A DNA stretch of 64,000 bases, taken from positions 2,790,001-2,854,000 of the forward strand of contig JAOVFP010000001.1 of the NCBI GenBank assembly GCA_025738555.1, written 5' to 3'. The translations under genes were made by a program, and so were the position numbers. Positions 56,328 to 64,000 of this stretch are shown here, piece after piece. The notes beneath the pieces were generated by a model. That model had not been told where the DNA came from. It saw only the letters and a list, made by a program, of their open reading frames with translations, and searched no databases. The first letter of the stretch is position 1. The number at the start of each line of letters is the position of its first letter. This DNA comes from Cyathus striatus. Lineage: Eukaryota; Basidiomycota; Agaricomycetes; Agaricales; Nidulariaceae.

Positions 56328-58796
56328 ATGAAGTTGCTGCACCTGAGCCTTTTGACTCTAGGAATCACATCCGTACACTCTCTTACAATAACAGACGATC
56401 CTACATCGATCCTGAACCACACCTTCGATTACATCATCGTTGGGGGTGGGACGGCGGGTACGTCCCATTCGCAGACTGCACGCGCTTGTTTAACGACGTG
56501 AATAGGACTCACAATTGCCAACCGGTTGACTGAGGACAAACAGACCACTGTTCTAGTAATCGAGGCAGGGGACGATCTAAGGAATGACACCAGAACCACG
56601 GATCCTGGATTGTAAGGCTGTTCAGCTTTGTTCGTGTTGCGTGCCATCTAATATACTATACCAGGTACGCTGTTGCTGACTATACCAACATTTCTTGGGG
56701 GTACGTTACCACGAATCAGAGCATAGGAGGAAAGCAGCAAGTTATCGACGCGTAAGTGGCTTCTAGACCCGGAAGGCTTTCGTTCACGTTCACGTTCTTG
56801 TTCCAGAGGCAAGGTGCTAGGAGGTAGTTCAGCCATCAATGGAATGCAGTGGTCAAGGGGCACCGTAGGGCAATATGACGCGCTAGAAGAACTTGGTAAC
56901 GAAGGATGGAACTTTAAGACGATGCAACAGTGAGTATTGACCATATTACATCTATCCTCTCTCTTACAGCTCTCAGATACATGAAGAAAGCCGAACATTT
57001 CCATACTCCCAACGCAAACCAGACCTCACTCGGCGTCGGATTCAATGCAACAGCACATGGAAAGAACGGGAACATCGATTCCGGTTTTCCTAATCCCTAC
57101 CCATGTCCCTCATGTAATCTATGGGATGCCTTAGTCAACTCTACGGCGCAAACGTACCCTGGACTTCGAGCTGACAACACAGTTGACCAGTGTGATGGAG
57201 ATCCGCGAGGTGTGGCTCGATGTGCGTATTCTATCACTCCAGGTAGCAGTGATGGAGCGACGCAGAATATTAGGAGTAGCAGCGCGCATGGATTCATTTT
57301 CTCGCTTGCTCCTGGAGATAGACCCAATCTTTACATTCTTACTGGACATCTTGCAACTAAGATAGTTTGGAAGACCATGCAGCCTCCATCGCCCGAAGGA
57401 GTCGCGTTTGAAGTAGTTGCTAATACTTCATCGTCGCAATCTTTTGTGGCGCAGGTTGCGAAAGAGGTTATTGTGTCTTCTGGTACTCTTGGGGTATATT
57501 TTCACATTGATTCATATGCATCAAAGGAATGATTTTATGTTTTGCAGTCACCAAAGTTCCTTGAATTGAGTGGTATTGGCGATCGAAAGTTCGTATGTTC
57601 CGGCTGTAACGACTTGGGCTAACGCTTATTTTAGAATACTCGAAAAATTCGATATTCCCGTAGTGGTTTGTGACTGTAGTAATGAAGTGGATGTAGCAAA
57701 TTCTGACTTTCTCTTATTCAGGCCGACCTTCCGTCTGTAGGCACCAACTTGCAAGATCAAGCTGGTATTCCGAACGCGTTCATTGGAACTGACCTCTTGA
57801 ATGGATCACCTGGACATACATCTGTTGTAGGAGTGGCTGCCTTTATCACTTTGCCTCAAATATTAGGTCCGGATGCGGCAGCGGAGTATGTCCAGTTAAT
57901 GCAATCTACTATCAAGGCTCGTGCGGGAGGCATTGTCTCGTCGGGTGCTGCTGTGAGCGTGAAGGGGATGGAGAAGATGTTGAGTATTCAGGCTAGACAG
58001 TATGTTCTGGAGGATGGTATGTCTAGTATGTTAACCTAATTCTCTGTGATTACTCAATGACATTTGTTTCAGCGCCGGTTGTGGAGATAGCTTACGTTTT
58101 GATTCCTGGGAGCACTATCCTAGTGGGATCTTCGTCTTGGGTTCTTATTCCCCAATAGTAAGTCGTAGAGTTTCAGCCAGTGGACTATTGATGCTGACAG
58201 TTTTGTAGTCGAGGAACGGTACATATTGCGTCCGCTGACCCACGTGTACCGCCAGCTGGTAATTCCCTTTATTCGTATGCGTAATACTAACTTTCTTGGC
58301 TGACATTATAATTAGTGAACCCAAACTATCTTACCGACACCCAAGACTTCTCATTGCTCGTGAACATGTCTATGGTACTACGGAGGATATGGTCGCCAGC
58401 TACAGTGAAGCAATTCGCTAGCACCGAGGTTCTACCTGGCGCTAGCGTCCAATCTGACGAAGATTTTATCAATTTCGTAACTGACAACTATATGGCTATT
58501 ACGCATCCTATTGGGAGTTTGGCTATGTTACCGAAAGATATGGGTGGAGCTGTTGATTCTAAGTTGAGGGTGTATGGTGTTCGAGGTGTTCGGGTGGCTG
58601 GTAAGTTGTAACCTCCGCAGATCAGTTTTATGTAAACTTACGAATAAAATGAAGATGCTTCTGTTCTGCCCATTCAAATCTCTGCTCACCCGTCTTCTAC
58701 TGTGTATGGAATAGCTGAGAAGGTATGTCTTTGTTATATGCGATTGACCTGTGGCTGATTATAATGAAGGCTGCTGACTTAATTCGCGGTTTATGA
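56328..58796 (+). CDS. Secreted GMC (FAD) oxidoreductase, intact
   Basis: Glucose-methanol-choline family flavoenzyme, probably an extracellular alcohol/aryl-alcohol or sugar oxidase or dehydrogenase (AA3 type). Thirteen exons: 56328-56457, 56506-56611, 56665-56751, 56807-56929, 56977-57493, 57548-57588, 57635-57665, 57722-58016, 58073-58157, 58209-58258, 58316-58600, 58655-58722 and 58770-58796. They sum to 1,845 nt (614 residues) with all phases matching. A signal peptide (MKLLHLSLLTLGITSVHS) is followed by FDYIIVGGGTAG (ADP-binding fold), VIEAGDD, the GMC signature [15 protein letters not shown], the second signature SGTLGSPKFLELSGIGD, the catalytic-His segment ITHPIGSLAML, and DASVLPIQISAHPSSTVYGIAEKAADLI with the second His. 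There are several N-x-S/T sites. Donor, electron acceptor and substrate cannot be told. The damaged duplicate is at 19769-21070. Confidence 0.96.
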
Positions 58797-59570
58797 ATTG
58801 AATGCTTTATGAGATATTGTCCCGTGAAGGAAGCATTGAAGGAAACTCGTTACGTTGAGGCAATGTTGTGTCTTTGTACTTTGTATTACACTTTTGCAAT
58901 TATGCACGGCTATAAGTAGTACTACTAGCCGGTTACCGATGGTCACGTGGGTGTTAGACCACTCAGTTCCGATTCGAGCCCCTTCGAGCTCTCCCCCATT
59001 TTGCTGAGTGCTCTTGCCACTTGGAGTGCTCTAATTTCCAACTTACAATGTATGTATTTCGTGGTGTGTATTCACCTAATTTCTATACTTAAACAGCTTC
59101 GATCTAATCATATCATTGATAGTACTGTAAATTATACCTGGTTTTAAACCTTTCTTTAAGTATGAGCTAAAAGAAGCTAAACGCGAGGATGTGATAACGA
59201 GTCGAATTACTTACCTTACACGAACTCAGCGCTCAGTGTACTCATTTTTTCACTGCACTCTTAAAGCTGTATGCAAAACACTGCGGAGAAGCTCACAAAC
59301 GCTCACCGCTGTGCTATTGGATGGCCAACGTGGTGATCACCAGCTGCTCGCTTGCTCGCTTCAACAGCGACGACATCGCAGATGCTCGGAAATCATTTAC
59401 CAGAGTCACCATATTATGGACGAAACGTTGTGATATGAAAAGAAGGAAATGGCATCTACAGCCCATCTTCTACAGGAAAGACTACTCCAGCGCTGTAGCC
59501 GACATCCATACACGTCTCAACCAATATATAGAGTAACTGACCCAGAAACAACCCCCAGAATCGAACAATC
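58797..59570. other. Intergenic between GMC and AAA copy D
   Basis: No gene. It presumably holds the GMC 3' end and the AAA promoter. A tRNA-box-B-like gattcgagcccc at about 58970 lacks a matching cloverleaf. The block-1 equivalent of this spacer was deleted. Confidence 0.5.
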
Positions 59571-62500
59571 ATGATTGACACTACTCAACCTATCACTTTT
59601 CCCACAGACTTGGCTAGCAAGATTCTATGGTCGCCACACACTGATGACGGTAACGTTAAACGCTGCTGACTTTCACTACCACGTATCGAGTCTAATAACT
59701 GCGACTACTGCATAGATTCCGGAAGGCACTCACCAGCCAGCAATGTCCTTGCTATCCCCGATTCTCAGAGCCGTCTTACATCCCCGACCGTGGACGACCT
59801 TGCGACTTCAGACGCGTCGGTTGAGCCCGTCCTCCCCGTTGTTGATGGACTGAATGCCGGCCTTGTTTCTGCTGACGATAACTCCTCCACTGAGGAAGAA
59901 AAACAACTCACCATTCCTAACATCCCCTATAGTATCCAAGATGAAATAAACGCGCACGTATCCCACAGTCTTACAGTTGACGTTCAAATGGAGGCGGTAA
60001 AAGCCCACAAGACTTTCCTTGCGGAGAAGAAACCGATTGTTGAACCGGTCGTCTACCTTTATTGCCCCCATGGTGGATGTCACGAAATCATCGATAAAGC
60101 TGTCCGAGCTACTGCAAAGCATGAAGGCGCTGAGATTTTAACTCTTGATGCTTTGGAGCTTTCTTCTGCGGATATATATGGCGATCGTAAGCGAATTTCT
60201 TGTTGATTGTTCACCGTATATCTAACGGCATCGCTTCCAGAGTTCCGTGAAGCCCTCTCTGCATTGTATAGGCATCCAATTACTCCCGATGACAAAGTAG
60301 AGAATAAAGCTAGCTCGAATAGCGACACCGACAAAGGGAAGCAGGAGGAGGAGGAACAGGAACAGGAGCGGAGAGACAAGGAGCTGAAGAAGCTAGACTC
60401 TGATATTCAGGCAGTATTCGATTCGCTTATCTCTATTTCCTCGTGCCAAGGTCTTCAGGATACCGCATCTTCTACGAAGAAACGCATTATCTACATTCGA
60501 GATTTCGGCAGCATTGCCAAAGTAGCCGCTCCCCTCCTCGTACGCTTTCTACGTGCCATCCATGCCCGTCGCGCTGCACAGTTCTCCGATGGCGTAGAAT
60601 CGGAAGATCTTATTCAGCCAACGATACTCATCCTTGGATATTCGAATATTGCTAACCAGATTTCGGAATCAGTCTCCGTTCGTGGCGGTGAGACACTTAG
60701 GAAGGCGCTGCCTTCGATTGATGCAAAGTTTCTTCAGGAAGGTCTGACTTCAATCACTTTGTCTCCCATTGCTTCCCGGTTTTCTTGGGATCCCTGGTTG
60801 TGGAGGGAGAAAACGAAGTGAATCATTCACGTGATTTCGACGAACATGCCTTCACTTTCAAATTTGTTTTCCCTGCGTGGCCAGGTAACACACCAACATC
60901 GACGCCAGTAAACACCAGCGTCCCTTCTGCTCGTAATGCGCTCAGTTGCGTGGTCTTCAACGGTCCTACTTTTTCACTGGACAGCTTCGATTTATCATCC
61001 GCATCACTGACAACATCCATCTCCTTTAAAGATCCTGAAAAGAAGACATTCACTGCATTAGAAAAGAGTCTATGTGATCGGCGGATGACGAGTATAGCTA
61101 ATGCGTGGTTTAGAATATCCCTTACTCAGCAAAGGAGGCGCCTTGCTTGTGATGATGTTGTTGCCTTTCTAGGAGATGATGAAGATCTTCAGAAAGACCT
61201 GGTCGTGGAGGAAAAGAGGGGCCAATGCAAGAAAGATTTGGAGAAGCCAGAGGAGCATAGTCCGTATAAGGGACGGGATCTACTTGCTCGTCTAGCCCAA
61301 CTCACTGATTCGAGCATCTCTGTCGCACTGGATCAAGCAATAGCTGTTGCCCTTGGACTGGGCAATCCTGGAGAGACCTCCGAAGTTGATGTTCCGGAAG
61401 TTCCTTTATCTACGTTTTCGAAGGCTTTCCAAATGCTTATTCGTAATCATAAATCTCGTATGGAGCAGAGAAATGGACAGTCGGAAGTGGAGGAGGAAGA
61501 CGATGATAGTGAAGACGATGATAGTGAAGACGATGATAGTGAAGACGACGACAGTGAAGAGGAAGATGATGAAGATGATGAAAAAGATGAAGATGAAGAT
61601 CCGGTGGTCAAAGCTGTTAAAAATGCATATGATCTAAAAAAGCATGAAAGCCAGCTGCTTTCTTGTATCGTTGATCCAAGTATGTGAGACCTCGTTAGTA
61701 TTATGTTTTTTTAACTGATCGTTGCAGATGAGTTGAATACGTCATTCGAAGATGTCTGCATCCCGGAGAAGATCGTAGACACTCTTCGCACTATCATATC
61801 GTTGCGCCTAACGTTCCCTAGCGCGTTCACATCTGGTATTCTAAGTAGGGAATCTATGGGCGGTGTTTTACTCTATGGGCCTCCTGGCTCTGGGAAGACG
61901 ATGGTTTGTAGAGCGGTGGCCAGTGAGTGTGGTGCGCGGATGCTTGTCATCAAACCAAGCGATGTAATGAACTGCTATGTTGGAGAATCAGAGAAACGCG
62001 TGAAGGCAATATTCGTACGTTTATCCTCATAGATTGACAAACGGCACTTTAATAACGGGATCACTTACACAGACTCTTGCTTATCGTCTTGCTCCTTGCT
62101 TGATATTTATAGATGAACTTGATTCGTTCTTTGGTAAGAGAAAGGATGACGATAAGAAATGGGTCAGGGATATTGTAAGCTAGTGTTTCCTCTTAGTCGA
62201 CTCTCTTGCTCACATCTGGTCAGCTTGCGGAATTCCTCCAATCTATGGATGGGCTGAAGTCTGCGAAGAAGAACAAAGATGCTGGTATTGTTCTGATCGG
62301 TGCTACCAATAGGGTGCGTATAATAAACCACCTAGCGACACTGTAACCTGAGCCATCATTAAATAGCCTCAAGACATCGATGAGGCAGTCATCCGTCGCC
62401 TGCCTAGTCGCATGATGCTGGATGGCCCGGATGAGAAACAGAGAAAACGTACATTTACTTGTAACAACTTCCTTCGACACTGTCTAACGTCTAGCCCAGG

Positions 62501-63899
62501 CATTCTGGAACTGCACCTCCGAGGAGATGCCCTTGACGATGATGTGAGACTCGATGAGATCGCAGCGAAAACTACCAATTATTCCGGGTCGGATCTCAAA
62601 TGTAGGCCATCGATTTATATATTTGACATTTGTGCTAACATCGTTACTATAGATGTTTGCGTTTCTGCTGCCATGACCTCTGTTAAAGAGGCAGTTGGGA
62701 CGTTTAAATGGACACGTATAAAATCGAAAAATGTCCCAAAGGCCGGCGTTAAATCGACCTCTGGCAGTACTGCGAGAGACAAAGAAACCGAGAACGCCAA
62801 GGCAAAGATTGGTAAGAGAGTTGTGAAGATGAAGCATCTCTTAGCAGCTCTTGCTGAAGTCCCTGGTTCTCTCACCAGCAGTACAACTGGACATAGTGAG
62901 CTTCATCGCTGGCATGCGCAGTATGGGGCTGGAGCTTCCTCACGACCAACTTATGGTGCTGGTCTTGGTCGACACGGTGGTTACGCCGGCCCGGCCAATT
63001 CCAAAGCTAGTAGCTATGGTTTGGTTGGCAATTCTACTGGTGCTGGTGGTTACGGTTTGGACGCGGATGTTCCTGGTACTGGTAAGTATGGCTTGGGTGG
63101 AGCTGGTGGCGGCGCTAGTGGTTATGGTTTGGGCGGATATGCTACAGGCGCCGGTGGGTATGGTTTGGGGGGTAATACCTCTAGTGCTGGTGGATATGGC
63201 TTGGGTGGGGCTGCCTCTGGTACTGGGGGACATGGGTTAGGTGGGAACACTACTGGTGCTGGAAGGTACGGTATTGGAGCCAATAGATTTGGTGCTGGTT
63301 CTGGAAGTGGACATGGAACGGGCGGCAGTAGTATCTTCGGGTCTGACACCGGCAGCAACGGTCACGGTCATCCTTCAGGTGAAGCTAACAACAATGCAGC
63401 TGGGGTTGCTTCAGACGCGAACGCCAACTCCCCATCTCCCCTTAATATTCCTCGGTACCCGTACGGTGGAAATCCAGGTGCTGGACTGGGGCTTGGTTAT
63501 GGTGGCTACGGTTCCAATTCCAACACACCTGCAGGCGGTGCCGAATTCAATCCTGCAGGAGAAAACTTCAATTCAGGACAGTTGTCTGGAAGGTATCATG
63601 AGTACGGAGCACCGATTGCGAACAGGAACTCAGGCTATCTGGGAGGGGATGGGACTACCTCTGGTGTACCTCGCTATGGTGGGTTATTCGGAAGTTACGG
63701 CGGAGGAGGCGGCGGATGTGGTACAAGCGGTGGAATTGGAAATGGAGGGCCCACTGGCTTTGGCATCGGAGGGCTTGGAATTGGAGAAGCTGGGGGCGTG
63801 TTGGGAGGTCTAGGAAGCATGCATAGGATGGGAGGGGTTGAGTCAGCAGGAGACAACGTGCACGGTCCGCATGCATCGATTGAACAGGTTTACGAATAA
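59571..63899 (+). CDS. AAA ATPase, copy D (Msp1/ATAD1-like core, Gly-rich tail; one apparent frameshift)
   Basis: Exons: 59571-59649, 59716-60186, 60241-61679, 61728-62014, 62073-62174, 62224-62313, 62367-62448, 62500-62601 and 62653-63899. N-terminal DLASKILWSPHTDD, a variable acidic stretch, RIIYIRDFGSIAKV, SLCDRRM..ANAWFRISLTQQ, then an acidic run (61490-61610). Core: SFEDVCIPEKIVD, Walker A GPPGSGKT (61877-61900), YVGESEKRVKAIF, Walker B CLIFIDELDS, GATNR, RRLPSRM and NYSGSDL. A roughly 260-residue Gly/Tyr/Ser tail (GAGGYGLGG repeats, 62930-63890) is probably disordered or phase-separating. At 60780-60783 a run of four T (five in copy C) breaks the frame between SPIASRF and LGSLVV; sequencing error or a young mutation. 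Such AAA enzymes act as membrane-protein extractases or remodelers; the role here is unknown. About 1,300 residues if the shift is bridged. Confidence 0.85.
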
Positions 63900-64000
63900 A
63901 GCTAGACACGAATCCTATACATTTACATAGATATTTCTTATTTTCAATTGTTATGCTTACTTACAGAAATGTGTATTTCTCGCTGCGTACTTTTCTTAGA

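Noticed and set aside
58925..58985. Possible tRNA or SINE (box-B-like gattcgagcccc)
   Set aside because: No acceptor stem or anticodon arm can be drawn and no convincing A box lies at the right distance.

Overview
The window reads as nuclear DNA of a filamentous basidiomycete, most likely an Agaricomycete. Genes are cut by many short GT-AG introns (about 30-70 nt). The host genes are typical of that group: FunK1-type protein kinases, a secreted GMC oxidoreductase, an Msp1/ATAD1-like AAA ATPase family and a NACHT-WD40 (STAND/NLR) gene. The transposons are hAT, Tc1/mariner-like, P-element-like and LTR types, plus MITEs. No rRNA or tRNA gene or CRISPR array is supported.

Layout. 1-490 holds the 5' half of a zinc-type alcohol dehydrogenase/enoyl reductase gene (minus strand). 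1.6-13 kb is an AAA ATPase zone: a dead copy split by a solo LTR (copy A), a nearly complete copy (B), an antisense copy that has lost its ATPase core, smaller relics, and a truncated NAD+ synthetase fragment. 13-14.3 kb holds degenerate repeats. 14.7-24.4 kb is block 1: FunK1 kinase (minus), GMC oxidoreductase (plus) and AAA ATPase (plus, copy C), all damaged. 24.6-48.3 kb is a nested transposon island. It holds a GAGCT-rich hAT MITE, a TA-flanked TIR element, a NACHT-WD40 pseudogene hit by a MITE, and a large P-element-like transposase relic split by a Tc1/mariner-like element and by a hAT element that carries an F-box/LRR-like fragment. It ends with a second transposon-derived gene carrying a 276-bp MITE. 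48.9-63.9 kb is block 2: the same FunK1, GMC, AAA order and orientation, largely intact (AAA copy D).

Blocks 1 and 2 are therefore an old segmental duplication, now separated by the transposon island and with very different fates. Block 1 has frameshifts, stops, a GMC/AAA deletion fusion and loss of CpG in the shared kinase 5' flank. Block 2 keeps an intact 614-codon GMC gene (exon lengths and phases close exactly) and a kinase in which I see no lesion, though its first intron is unresolved. AAA copies B and D each carry one apparent frameshift upstream of an intact ATPase core.

How the genes might work together is inference only. The kinase and ATPase look intracellular, and the GMC enzyme looks secreted. 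The strongest biological themes are local birth and death of the AAA family, CpG-decay mutation of duplicated DNA, and transposons landing in the introns of other transposons.
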